In this document: positions 16,786 through 25,210 of the stretch, piece by piece
How the letters are laid out: each line of letters opens with the position of its first letter
Position numbering within the stretch: the first letter of the stretch is position 1
Position numbers and translations under genes: made by a program
The notes under the pieces: generated by a model
What the model was told of the DNA's origin: nothing
Databases searched by the model: none
What the model saw: the letters and a program-made list of their open reading frames with translations, nothing else
NCBI RefSeq assembly: GCF_001542405.1
Contig: NZ_LNCD01000093.1
Coordinates: 17,209-81,208, forward strand
Length of the DNA: 64,000 nucleotides
Direction: 5' to 3'
Origin: Rhizobium altiplani
GTDB lineage: Bacteria > Pseudomonadota > Alphaproteobacteria > Rhizobiales > Rhizobiaceae

Positions 16786-17085
16786 ATGGATTCACGCAGG
16801 GACATAGCCGAACGGGTCATCGCGCGTTGGAAGGCGCGAGGGATCCGGATCGATGAAGACCCCGGTTTCATGGAACTGGTCGCACTTTGGACGGCAGGGA
16901 CGATCGAGTCCGATGAAATGCGCCGCCGGTATGCCGCGCTCCTGCGCGAGCGGTCCCTGTCCAGATCAAGCCCACTTGACCTGCACCCCTCCGGCGAAGA
17001 GCCGGATGTCGATCATCAATCCATTGCCATTCCAGACGACGAACCGGATGAGCGGGAAGGCTTCGTTCAGCCGGCGCAATGGTGA
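16786..17085 (+). CDS. Small conserved plasmid protein of unknown function
   Basis: 99 residues from ATG 16786 with GGGAAG upstream. The first 60 residues look globular and helical (RRDIAERVIARWKARGIRI, EDPGFMELVALW, IESDEMRRRYAALLRER), the rest acidic and disordered. The pattern of a short helical protein with an acidic tail is common in rhizobial plasmid accessory regions, but I cannot assign a domain or role. Confidence 0.55.
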   Translation: MDSRRDIAERVIARWKARGIRIDEDPGFMELVALWTAGTIESDEMRRRYAALLRERSLSRSSPLDLHPSGEEPDVDHQSIAIPDDEPDEREGFVQPAQW

Positions 17086-17775
17086 CTTTAACAGGGCACA
17101 GAGCGAGTCCTTCGCCCGCCTGTCAACCGGCGCTTCCTCGCGCGGGAATGCCGAGAATAAAGAGAGATGCCAGGTGCAGGCCTGAAGTCGCAACCCCGCA
17201 CCGTCATCAACCGGCGAAAGGTCGCGGCAGCGCGCCTCGCGCGGCGAAGGGCTGCCTGGTGTTTACCCTCGCGTATTTTCCCACCGGCTGCCGACACCAG
17301 GATCAGCCATTGAGCAACGCACGAATTGCGCTGCCGCGTTCCGCCGCCTGCCAAAGGCCTTCCCAGCCTCGTGCGCCTCCCAGTAATACCGTGATTGAAG
17401 AGATCTTGGCCTCAGGCGAAACTGTCGGAGTTCGGCGGCGCCATCTCTGCGGGGACTGGGGACCCACGTGACAGCTGTGCCCCCGGGATCACGCACGGGG
17501 TGCGGCTGCCGACCCGGCAGATAGACCGGGAAATCTCTATGCGGTAACAGACGAGGACGTTTCAAAACGGGAGCCATAGAACAGCAGCACGGCAATGATC
17601 ATCGACTGCCAAGAGATTTGAATCCATCGCGAGGTTCTTCCCGAATCCTTGGGACGAACCAATTTTGCCGCGACAGTGACGAATAAGATGAGGGCAACCG
17701 ATTGCGAAGAAAACTCCGTCGCCTTAAAGATTCCGGAAGCGGCAATCAGCCGTGAAAGCGTCGAGGATTTTGTTC
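17086..17775. other. Gap with a possible gene relic
   Basis: Almost 700 bases without a supported gene. Near 17518-17560 the sequence AGATAGACCGGGAAA and its flank resemble the middle of the small gene at 11821-11997, so a decayed copy of that cassette may lie here. The end of the gap must hold the promoter and long untranslated leader of the cold-shock gene. Confidence 0.35.
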
Positions 17776-17979
17776 ATGGCCACTGGTATGGTTAAATTTT
17801 TCAATGGAGACAAAGGATTTGGCTTCATCACCCCGGATAATGGGGGGGCTGACGTATTTGTGCACGTGTCTGCCTTGCAGGCTGGAAGCTCTCTCAGCGA
17901 GGGACAGAAGGTGAGCTACGAGGTGGGCCAGGATCGCAAAACCGGCAAGTCGAAAGCTGAAAACGTACGGCTTATTTGA
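17776..17979 (+). CDS. CspA-type cold-shock protein
   Basis: 67 residues from ATG 17776 (MATGMVKFFNGDKGFGFITP), the standard size of a single cold-shock domain. The RNA-binding motifs RNP1 (KGFGFI) and RNP2 (VFVHVS) are present with the usual aromatic residues. These proteins bind single-stranded nucleic acids and act as RNA chaperones and transcription antiterminators. An in-frame ATG at 17752 would add eight unrelated residues. Plasmid-borne csp genes are frequent in rhizobia, where chromosomal copies also exist. Confidence 0.93.
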   Translation: MATGMVKFFNGDKGFGFITPDNGGADVFVHVSALQAGSSLSEGQKVSYEVGQDRKTGKSKAENVRLI

Positions 17980-18004
17980 TTTCCGCGATCATGGGATCGG
18001 CCGC

Positions 18005-18140
18005 CTCGGCCGCAGCAAAGCCTCCGTTGCTGCGGCCGCTCGCAAGCGGAACGCCGTAGCCATGGCCGCCGGCTCAATGCAGAAGCGTGTATTCACGGAC
18101 GATCTCAAGATCGTCGACGTCGATTTCGTCGGAAGGTAAC
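18005..18140. repeat. Diverged direct repeat, copy 2
   Basis: Second copy of the 16205-16340 segment, with the shared blocks GCTCGCAAGCGG, GCCGCCGGCTCAATGC and GACGATCTCAAGATCGTCG in the same order. The two copies bracket the small 16786 gene and the cold-shock gene. Confidence 0.6.
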
Positions 18141-18200
18141 GCCGAGAGCTTCCCGAAAGCAACTTGACGGTCAGCGGTAAGTCAACAGCGCCACGTCGCT
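18073..18200 (-). pseudogene. Frame-damaged second copy of the small acidic gene
   Basis: Read leftward, one frame gives VDLPLTVKLLSG, similar to LVVPITLFSVDG of the 16264-16434 protein. After about 18140 the similarity moves to another frame that reads LPSDEIDVDDLEIVREYTLLH and stops, matching PPSDENDADDDLEIVHEYTPWH. The join requires an indel, and no good start codon remains. It is therefore a decaying paralogue. Confidence 0.55.
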
Positions 18201-18243
18201 CCATCGACGAAGCACCTATGTCGTTCTTGACCGATGAGAGAGC

Positions 18244-18834
18244 TCATCGCCTTTTTCTGTACGTCCAGAGCTGCGCCGGTGGAATGTTGCGCATCATGAA
18301 AGCCAGGTGGCGGACTTCGTAACCGGCGGGAAGCGCGACGACCGGAGACAGCAACCCATAGGTGATCTGAACAACGGGCCTTCCGTTCGGCACACGTTCC
18401 AGGAGGTCGAGGATCAGTGACAGGCGCTTGTCTGGAGGCAAGTGCAGGAGAGGTACAGCGGAAATGACGCAGTCGAACTTTGCGCCCCGCTCAGGACCCA
18501 GAACAAGATCGAGCGCGAAGGCGTCTCCGCATCGAACGTCGACTTCGGGAAACTCCTGCCTGAGATGCCGGCAAAACTCCGGCGAGTATTCAACGGAAAC
18601 CAGATCCTTCGGCCGAACGCCCAGCGCCAGGATCTGTTTTGTGATGACGCCGGTTCCCGGGCCAAGTTCAAGCACCGGAAGCCCCGAGGATGAATCAATG
18701 ACGCTCGCCATCTTCCGGGCGGTCACGACGGAGGTCGGCGTTATGGCGCCGACGGCTGTTCGGTCGCGCTTCCAGCCTTTCAGGAATTCTATCTCATCCT
18801 TGAACTTCGATCCCACCCGCTGTCGCACGCCCAT
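18244..18834 (-). CDS. pmtA: PmtA-type phosphatidylethanolamine N-methyltransferase
   Basis: 196 residues from ATG 18834 with GGAGG upstream. It belongs to the rhizobial PmtA family, which methylates phosphatidylethanolamine stepwise to phosphatidylcholine at the membrane using S-adenosylmethionine. Visible: the conserved N-terminal AITPTS segment, the SAM-binding glycine loop VLELGPGTGVIT (near residue 55), the acidic loop VSVEYS, and the C-terminal MMRNIPPAQLWTYRK signature. Phosphatidylcholine is needed for symbiosis in rhizobia, and chromosomal pmtA is normal, so this is probably an extra plasmid copy. Monocistronic, with its promoter in 18835-19060. Confidence 0.85.
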   Translation of the reverse strand: MGVRQRVGSKFKDEIEFLKGWKRDRTAVGAITPTSVVTARKMASVIDSSSGLPVLELGPGTGVITKQILALGVRPKDLVSVEYSPEFCRHLRQEFPEVDVRCGDAFALDLVLGPERGAKFDCVISAVPLLHLPPDKRLSLILDLLERVPNGRPVVQITYGLLSPVVALPAGYEVRHLAFMMRNIPPAQLWTYRKRR

Positions 18835-19065
18835 TCTTCGCCTCCGCTTCGATGCCCACGATGATTGCCGCCACAAACATCGCTTAAACGCGACAAAGGC
18901 AAGCCCCCAAGCGCCATTTTCCGTCCGCCTATTGTATTTTGCGCATAAAAAGATGCCTTTGAGAACCTGGGGGGCCCGGGAGGCGCTGCCATGCGGTTGG
19001 TTTTCGGCGTGAGGAATCAGAGCGACTTTTTTTGCTCTATTCGCGCGAAGTTGGGGATTGACAAT

Positions 19066-19761
19066 CTAGCCGGCGCCTCGAAGCCGGACCTGATCTGTGC
19101 ACAGCAAAGCTTTGAGCTGCGCGGCAGAACGCGTAACTACCGAGGCCCCGACGGAAAGGAGCCGCTCATCGTGATCGTTGAGGCAATGGCCGCCGGCTGT
19201 GAAGCCGATAACCGTCATCCCGGCCGCGACACCGGCCTGGACGCCGGCGATGCTGTCTTCCACGACAACCGTACGGGCAGGATCGGCCCCCATCCGGTCG
19301 GCCGCGAACAGAAAAAGATCAGGTGCGGGTTTGCCCTTCGATACCATGACGGTGCTGAAGACATGCGGTTCGAGCAACGGCCAAAGGCCGGTCCTCTCAA
19401 GACCGAGACGCAGTTTTTCAGGCGCGCTGCTGGAGGCGACACAACGCGGCACTGCAATTTGGCCAAGAAGCTCGGCGATGCCGTCGATCGCCTCCAACTC
19501 GGTCAGATACTTCTCCTTGATCTTTGCGGCGACCACTTCTTCGAAATCGGGAGGCAGAGGCCTTCCCCACTCCTCCTCGACCATGCGTCGCATCGTGGCG
19601 GCAGACAGCCCGGTATATCGGCGGACAACGTCTTCGTAAGAGGTCGGAAAACCAATGCGCGCCAGTTCATCGGCGTCGATCTGGGTAGCGAGCTTTTCGC
19701 TGTCGATGAGGACACCGTCACAGTCGAAGATGACAAGGTCGAATGGTTTGGTCAGGCTCAT
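19066..19761 (-). CDS. HAD-superfamily phosphatase (beta-phosphoglucomutase-like)
   Basis: 231 residues. All four HAD motifs are visible: I FDCDGVLIDSE near residue 11, II VASSSAP near 108, III lysine in SKGKPAPD near 143, and IV VVEDSIAGVQAG near 167. A helical cap inserted after motif I marks subclass I, the group of small sugar-phosphate phosphatases. It is the last gene of the ABC operon and its ATG overlaps the stop of the metallophosphoesterase gene. The pair suggests that an imported phosphodiester is first cut to a phosphomonoester and then dephosphorylated here. The exact substrate is unknown. Confidence 0.85.
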   Translation of the reverse strand: MSLTKPFDLVIFDCDGVLIDSEKLATQIDADELARIGFPTSYEDVVRRYTGLSAATMRRMVEEEWGRPLPPDFEEVVAAKIKEKYLTELEAIDGIAELLGQIAVPRCVASSSAPEKLRLGLERTGLWPLLEPHVFSTVMVSKGKPAPDLFLFAADRMGADPARTVVVEDSIAGVQAGVAAGMTVIGFTAGGHCLNDHDERLLSVGASVVTRSAAQLKALLCTDQVRLRGAG

Positions 19762-20567
19762 TGGAAACCCTCCGGCATGAATTCCTCGGGGCTGATTGCG
19801 ACCACGACCCTGCTGCTGACCTCGAACTGATTGATCAGGACGCTGTCGTCGCGAACTAAGGCGACATTAAAGGCCGGCGCATCGTTGACGAAGCGCGCAT
19901 CGCGCCGCTCGAGATGCGGAATGATCTGGTGCGCAACGCCCCGGCTCGCGCTAAACGGTACGCCTTGCCAGGTGCCGCCAACGTCGACATGGACATGGCC
20001 GCAGAAGATGTGGCGGACCGAACCTGTCTTGACGAGCGGCCCCACGGCGTTTCTTGGAACCAGGGTGATGTGCGGCGCAAAATGCGGCAGCCCGATCGAT
20101 TGCAGCGGGTGATGGCAAAACAAATAGCTTGGCCGAATTGGCTCTTCAGCAAGGCGCTCTAGAAGCCATTCGAACCGGCCGCAGCCGAGCGAGCCATGAC
20201 CGTGGTCGGTCACCAGCGTGTCGAGGAAAATCAAGCGGCCAGCCGGCAGATCCAGGACCGATTGGACGAAGCCTGTTGCGTCGATTGCGGCGTCGGGGAA
20301 AACCCGACGGAAATTAGCCCGATGATCGTGGTTCCCGAGCAAGAGGCGATGCGGCACCCGGAGGTCCTGCAGGATGTCGCGCAGAAGCTGGTAGGCGGCG
20401 GCGTCGCCTTCATCGGTCAGATCGCCGGTGATGACGCAGAGATCAGCATCCGCATGCTCGTTGTTAATGGTCGCGATCACAGTGCGGAGACGGGCGGCGG
20501 GATCGAAACCGTAAAGGGTCTTGCCCGGAGCCACCAGATGCAGGTCGGTGAGGTGGATGAGTTTCAT
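19758..20567 (-). CDS. Class III cyclic-nucleotide / glycerophospho-diesterase-like metallophosphoesterase
   Basis: 269 residues from ATG 20567 (MKLIHLTDLHLVAPG); an ATG four codons upstream is also possible. The complete binuclear metal-site set is present: DLH near residue 8, GDLTD near 48, GNHDH near 80, HHP near 160 and GHVHVD near 195. This is the Rv0805/GpdQ/CpdA group, which hydrolyses cyclic nucleotides or glycerophosphodiesters in the cytoplasm. Encoded directly after an UgpB-like binding protein and coupled to a HAD phosphatase, it more likely serves nutrient phosphodiester breakdown than cAMP control. That is inference from context. Confidence 0.85.
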   Translation of the reverse strand: MKLIHLTDLHLVAPGKTLYGFDPAARLRTVIATINNEHADADLCVITGDLTDEGDAAAYQLLRDILQDLRVPHRLLLGNHDHRANFRRVFPDAAIDATGFVQSVLDLPAGRLIFLDTLVTDHGHGSLGCGRFEWLLERLAEEPIRPSYLFCHHPLQSIGLPHFAPHITLVPRNAVGPLVKTGSVRHIFCGHVHVDVGGTWQGVPFSASRGVAHQIIPHLERRDARFVNDAPAFNVALVRDDSVLINQFEVSSRVVVAISPEEFMPEGFQ

Positions 20568-20624
20568 TGATTGATCCATGAAAGCGAGCGCCGAAGCGGG
20601 TCCGGCGCTCTTGGTAGGAGTGGC

Positions 20625-21881
20625 TTAGTTGGTCTTCGGGAGAAGCGCGCGAACCTTCTCTGCCATATCGGCGAGAGCTGCATCCGGCTCCATGCTGCCA
20701 AGCGCGATTGCGGACATGTCGTCGCGAATGACCTGCGAGATCTCGACACCGTTTTCGCCGGGCCAGGAGAACCACGGACGGGCGCGCGGCGTCTGCTGCA
20801 CGCTTGTGTACCAGTTCGGGTGCTGCTTGTAGAAGTCGGCAAGGTGATCCTTGTCGAGAGCACCGGTATTCGTCGGCATATAACCGGTGTTCGGAACGAC
20901 AATGCTCTGGCCGTCCGCGCTGGTGGCAAACTTCACATATTCCCAGGCTGCGGCACGCTTGGCTTCGTCCTTGGACAGGATGACCGCGACCATGCCGCCC
21001 GTCGGCATCGTTGCGGCCTCGGAGCCCAGCGGCTGTTTTGCCGTCGTCAGCTTGAAGCGCGTGCCGATTTCTTTTTCGAGGCCGCTGACGCTGCCAGCCG
21101 ATGCGAAGAAGAAGCCGAGCTTGCCTGAGGTGAAGAGCTGACGGGCTGCACGGCTGTCTATCGCCGGCTGCGTGCCTTCCGTATGGAAGCGCTTGAAGAG
21201 CTTGGCGGCAGACTGACCGGTCGGACCGTCGAAAGCGATGTCGGTTTCCTTGTCGTTCATCATCTGGCCACCGAAATTGCGCACCAGGTTCTGTGTCGTC
21301 CAGTCGTCCGAACCGAGATCGTAGAACATGCCCGATGTCCCGTCGCCGAGCGCTCCGATCTTGCCGGCTAGCGCCACGAAACCGTCCCAGTCAGTCGGAA
21401 TCTTTTCAGGATCGCCGCCGGCCCGCTTGATAAGGTCGGCATTGAAATAGACGACCGGCGTCGACATAGCGAACGGCAGGCCGTAGAGCTTGCCATCTAT
21501 CTTGGCGAGCGACAGAACCTGATCGGTATAGCCCTTGTCGGTCAGGTGATCCTTGGCAACCAGATCGTCAATCGGCTCGATCAGGCCGCGGGCGACGAGC
21601 GGGCGCAGCACGTTGAAGCCGACATAATGGACATCAGGCAACTGGCCGGCCATGCTTTGGCGGATGAGCGCCTGGACGGCTTCGTCGTAGCTCGGGGCCG
21701 CTGCCCTGAACCCGATCTTGATATCGGGATACTTCGCTTCGAAGCTCTTGGCGACGGCTGCGTGAATAGGCTCGTGCTCGGCCCAGGCGTAATAGACGTC
21801 GAGCTTGGTTTCCGCGTGGGCGGGGGCGGTCAGGCCTGCCATGGCAAGGCCAGCCGCGATCATCATGGCAATCGTTTTCAC
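20625..21881 (-). CDS. Ugp-type ABC transporter, periplasmic solute-binding protein
   Basis: 418 residues with a clear Sec signal peptide (MKTIAMMIAAGLAMAGL...AHA, cleaved before ETKLDV). Family 1 extracellular solute-binding protein, the UgpB/MalE-like cluster: KLDVYYAW, SFEAKYPDIKIGF, and a central GMFYDLGSDDW. It binds a sugar or glycerophospho compound in the periplasm for the adjacent permeases. Unusually it is the fourth gene of the operon, after ATPase and permeases. The phosphodiesterase and phosphatase that follow suggest a phosphodiester ligand such as glycerophosphodiesters. Confidence 0.88.
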   Translation of the reverse strand: MKTIAMMIAAGLAMAGLTAPAHAETKLDVYYAWAEHEPIHAAVAKSFEAKYPDIKIGFRAAAPSYDEAVQALIRQSMAGQLPDVHYVGFNVLRPLVARGLIEPIDDLVAKDHLTDKGYTDQVLSLAKIDGKLYGLPFAMSTPVVYFNADLIKRAGGDPEKIPTDWDGFVALAGKIGALGDGTSGMFYDLGSDDWTTQNLVRNFGGQMMNDKETDIAFDGPTGQSAAKLFKRFHTEGTQPAIDSRAARQLFTSGKLGFFFASAGSVSGLEKEIGTRFKLTTAKQPLGSEAATMPTGGMVAVILSKDEAKRAAAWEYVKFATSADGQSIVVPNTGYMPTNTGALDKDHLADFYKQHPNWYTSVQQTPRARPWFSWPGENGVEISQVIRDDMSAIALGSMEPDAALADMAEKVRALLPKTN

Positions 21882-21926
21882 GATGCTCTCCTGTCGTTCG
21901 TGGTTGGGTTGGGTTGTTGAGGATGC

Positions 21927-22760
21927 CTAGTGTCGGCCGACCACCAGACCCCTGATGAAATGCCTCTGCATTGAGAGGAAGAGGGCGGCCAGGGGCGCTG
22001 TGACGATCACGCCCCCGGCCATCAGCGCACCGACCTGACCGCCGCCGTCGCCTGCTTGCCGGAAATAGGCAATGCCAAGCGAGGGCATCATCATGTCGGG
22101 ATTGGTTGTCACCACCAGCGGCCAGTAGAGGTCGTTCCAATGGGCCACGATGGAGAAAATAGAGAAAGCGGCGACTGCTGGCCATGCGGCGGGCACCATG
22201 ATGCGCCAGGCGATCGAGAGCTCGCTGAAACCGTCAAGCCGGGCCGCATCAAGCACTTCGTCAGGGAAGGTGACGAAAAACTGTCGAAACAGGAAGATCG
22301 CGAAGACCGAGATGATCCAGGGCAGAATGAGCGCTGGGTAGGTGTCGAGCAGCCCCGATTTCGCGAGCGCAACGTAGATCGGAATTGTCGGGATCTGCAC
22401 TGGCACGAGAAGCCCGAGCAGCACTGCGCCGAGCAGGAGCGGCCTGCCTGGAAAGGACAGCTTGGCGAGCGCATAGCCGCACGGGATCGCCACGGCAATT
22501 TGCAGGGTCAGGATCGCGAGACAGACCACAAATCCATTGGCCATGAAGCGCAAGAGCGGGATTGCGGTGAGTGCTGCGCCGTAATTCTGCGCGGTGCCGG
22601 CCAGTGTCGGCACAGGCAGAAGACCGCCATTGAAGATTTCGCTCTCCGGTGTACCTGAGGCCAGCACCATCCAGATGAATGGGAAAACCATGATGATTGC
22701 GCCCGAGAGCAGAACGGCGTGTGAGGCAATGCGCGATACGGGAGATTTCGCAAGGATCAT
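21927..22760 (-). CDS. ABC transporter inner-membrane permease (UgpE/MalG type)
   Basis: 277 residues with six predicted helices (for example AVLLSGAIIMVFPFIWMVLA and LLLGAVLLGLLVPVQIPTIP). The cytoplasmic EAA loop that docks the ATPase is visible as DAARLDGFSELSIAWRIMVP near residue 190. It partners with the permease encoded just upstream and overlaps it as ATGA, so the two are made together. The binding-protein gene follows 45 bases later. Confidence 0.9.
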   Translation of the reverse strand: MILAKSPVSRIASHAVLLSGAIIMVFPFIWMVLASGTPESEIFNGGLLPVPTLAGTAQNYGAALTAIPLLRFMANGFVVCLAILTLQIAVAIPCGYALAKLSFPGRPLLLGAVLLGLLVPVQIPTIPIYVALAKSGLLDTYPALILPWIISVFAIFLFRQFFVTFPDEVLDAARLDGFSELSIAWRIMVPAAWPAVAAFSIFSIVAHWNDLYWPLVVTTNPDMMMPSLGIAYFRQAGDGGGQVGALMAGGVIVTAPLAALFLSMQRHFIRGLVVGRH

Positions 22761-23707
22761 GGCGTTCCCCTCAAGTTCTTCGTACCGGACGCCCTAGGGT
22801 CCGACAGGCGCATCTGGATCAGAGACAGCATCGTCACGAACACGAAGAAAGACACGGCGATCGCCGATGCATAGCCGACGCGGAAGAACCGGAAGCCCTC
22901 TTCGTAGAATGTATAAAGGACGACCATTGTCGACTTCATCGGTCCGCCCTGGGTGAGCACAGCAACTGTCTCAAACACCGAGAACGCGCGGATGACTGTC
23001 ATGACGGTGACGAACAGCGTCACCGGAGCAAGCATCGGCCAGGTTACGAGCCGGAAGCGCTTGAAACCACCGTCTGCACCGTCGATCGCAGCCGCCTCGT
23101 AGAGCTCTTCTGGAATTGTGGAAAGTCCGGCCAGGAAGAGGATCATGTTGAAGCCGACCAGCTGCCAAATGCCGATGCAGGCAAGGGCATAGACCGCCAT
23201 GGACGGGTCGGAGAGAAACCGTATAGGCGAGGCGCCGAGCAGGTGAAGGAACGCGTTGGCGGCGCCAAGACTAGGATGGAGGATCGCCTCCCAGGCGGTC
23301 GCGAGCGCCACAAGGGTTGCGGCGACCGGGAGGAAATAGGCCGTTCTGTAAAAAGCGGAAAAGGTGCACCGTGAAATCAGCAAGGCAACAAGCAGACCCC
23401 ACCCGATCGATATTGGGACCACCACAAGGACATAGAGCGCCGTATTGCGGAGGCTGTTCGAGAAACCTGGGTCGGTCAGCATTCGACCATAATTGCCAAG
23501 ACCGACAAAGCGGATACCGACCAGGCCCAAAGATGCGTCGGTAAACGAAAGGAACAGAACCAGGATCGCTGGGCCGATCAAAAGGGCAAGCAGGAGCAGC
23601 GAGGCTGGCAACGCAAGAACCAGCCCGGCACGGGCTTGCGCGCGGTCCGACTTGTAGATTGACCGCTCAGGGGCTGCTGCGAGAGAAACATCGTCGAGCA
23701 CAGCCAT
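22757..23707 (-). CDS. ABC transporter inner-membrane permease (UgpA/MalF type)
   Basis: 316 residues. After a cytoplasmic N-terminus there are six hydrophobic helices, beginning LALPASLLLLALLIGPAILV. The EAA-type loop reads EELYEAAAIDGADGGFKRFRLVTWP near residue 220 and is intact. Its ATG follows the TAG of the ATPase gene with no spacer. Forms the heterodimeric channel with the downstream permease. Confidence 0.9.
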   Translation of the reverse strand: MAVLDDVSLAAAPERSIYKSDRAQARAGLVLALPASLLLLALLIGPAILVLFLSFTDASLGLVGIRFVGLGNYGRMLTDPGFSNSLRNTALYVLVVVPISIGWGLLVALLISRCTFSAFYRTAYFLPVAATLVALATAWEAILHPSLGAANAFLHLLGASPIRFLSDPSMAVYALACIGIWQLVGFNMILFLAGLSTIPEELYEAAAIDGADGGFKRFRLVTWPMLAPVTLFVTVMTVIRAFSVFETVAVLTQGGPMKSTMVVLYTFYEEGFRFFRVGYASAIAVSFFVFVTMLSLIQMRLSDPRASGTKNLRGTP

Positions 23708-24856
23708 CTAAGCAGCCTCGCGTTCGACACGTTCTCGCCGAGACCGACTTTCGGGGAAGAACCAGGCATTCTCCGCGTCTATCGTCAGAGCGAGGTGCTC
23801 ACCAGGATGGACCGAGCGCGCTTGATCCGCCGACACTCGAACGACGAATTCGGCGCCCGCCTCAGCCTCGACAAAAAGGTTTGCGTCCGTTCCGGAATGT
23901 TCGATACGCGAAAGGCAGACGCGGAGGGTACCGGGCACATCATGCGCAGCAATGCTTGCGTGCTCGGGGCGAAACGCCAAGGTGCCGGGGCCGGTGGAGC
24001 CGATCGCGTCACGGAGTGCTATTTTGCCACCCCCGATGGCGACCATCCCGCCCACTGTGGCGGAAACACGGACCTCATTCAGGAAAGGCTGCGCGAGAAA
24101 ACGGGCGACCTCAAGATCGACCGGATCACGATAGAGATCGGCTGGCTTGGCGATCTGACGAACGTGCCCCCGGAACATCACCGCGACCCGGTCAGATATT
24201 GCTGCTGCCTCAGCCTGATCGTGAGTGACGAACACCGTCGTCGCTCCCATTTTCTTGTGGAGTCGGGCGATTTCACCTCGTGTGTGAATTCGCAGCGCCG
24301 CATCCAGGTTTGCCAAGGGCTCATCCATGAGGAATATCCTCGGTGCACGGACCATCGCCCGTCCTAGTGCCACACGCTGACGCTGGCCGCCCGAAAGCGC
24401 CGGTGGACGCCTGTCGAGAAGGGCATCGAGTTTTAGAATCGCCGAGGTTTCACGAACCCGCTCGTCGATCGAGCGATAGCGTCCGGCGGCACCTGGCAGG
24501 GCAGCACCAAGGATCGGCAACCGCTCCAAGCTGCTTAGTTCGCGCATTACCAATGGCGCGGCGATATTGTCGTACACGCTAAGGTGCGGATAGAGCGCAT
24601 AGCTTTGAAAAACAAATGCCAAGTCTCGGTCCTTTGCCGCGACGTCGTCGAGCTTTTTTTCGCCCGCGAACACATGGCCCTGGTCCGCTCGCTCGAGCCC
24701 GGCAATTATACGTAGAAGCGTAGATTTACCGCAGCCTGAAGGCCCAAGAAGGGTCACAAATTCGCCGGCGGCAACGCTGATCGACACGTCGCGCAGAACA
24801 TTTACTTCGCCGAATTTCTTGCTGATTTTGTCTATGTGAAGTTCCAAAGCTGCCAT
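23708..24856 (-). CDS. ABC transporter ATPase (UgpC/MalK type) with a short insertion
   Basis: 382 residues. Walker A GPSGCGKST near 38, Q-loop VFQSYALYPH near 82, signature LSGGQRQR, Walker B IFLMDEPLANLD, H-loop FVTHDQAEA; a C-terminal TOBE regulatory domain follows. Between the Q-loop and the signature there are about 25 extra residues (SSLERLPILGAALPGAAGRYR) not found in standard MalK-like proteins, where the helical domain is shorter. First structural gene of the operon, 346 bases downstream of the RpiR regulator gene, with an operator-like module just before its start. Confidence 0.92.
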   Translation of the reverse strand: MAALELHIDKISKKFGEVNVLRDVSISVAAGEFVTLLGPSGCGKSTLLRIIAGLERADQGHVFAGEKKLDDVAAKDRDLAFVFQSYALYPHLSVYDNIAAPLVMRELSSLERLPILGAALPGAAGRYRSIDERVRETSAILKLDALLDRRPPALSGGQRQRVALGRAMVRAPRIFLMDEPLANLDAALRIHTRGEIARLHKKMGATTVFVTHDQAEAAAISDRVAVMFRGHVRQIAKPADLYRDPVDLEVARFLAQPFLNEVRVSATVGGMVAIGGGKIALRDAIGSTGPGTLAFRPEHASIAAHDVPGTLRVCLSRIEHSGTDANLFVEAEAGAEFVVRVSADQARSVHPGEHLALTIDAENAWFFPESRSRRERVEREAA

Positions 24857-24893
24857 TCCCTATCCACATGGTTAGCAGTTTTCTTAATGGTGC

Positions 24894-24931
24894 TTTATTT
24901 CACATTGATGACATCATGGAGTTTTATTTCA
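24894..24931. promoter_or_regulatory. Operator-like module A before the ABC operon
   Basis: Two direct copies of TTTATTTCA (24894-24902 and 24923-24931) are separated by a spacer that keeps TGACAT-ATGGAG at the same place as in module B (25174-25210). The module is 37 bases before the start of the ATPase gene. The neighbour is an RpiR-family regulator, and the duplicated pattern suggests its binding site. Assignment to RpiR is inference. Confidence 0.6.
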
Positions 24932-25173
24932 TTTTTTGCAACTGGTTATTTGGAAGAGTTTTGGGGGAAGAGCGTCCGCCCTCCGGAAAAGCTCGTGGTG
25001 GTTCCACATGGATAATGTTGTAGGTGTTCGACTGCGGTGCAGCATGCTGAACGCCAGCGTAAGTGCACGTTCTCGAAAGAAAGCGTGCGGCTTACGGGCC
25101 ACGCCAAGGGGCTTCTTACGGTCGCCATTCTGCCATCCTCGAGAAGAAGCGGACGCCATCGTTCTATTGGCGC

Positions 25174-25210
25174 TTTATTTCACCAATGTGACATATGGAG
25201 TTTTATTTCA
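25174..25210. promoter_or_regulatory. Operator-like module B at the end of rpiR
   Basis: Same layout as module A: GCTTTATTTCA, a spacer ending TGACATATGGAG, then TTTTATTTCATT (second TTTATTTCA at 25202-25210). The second half overlaps the stop codon of the rpiR gene. Two near-identical modules 280 bases apart could allow looping or cooperative binding. Confidence 0.55.
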
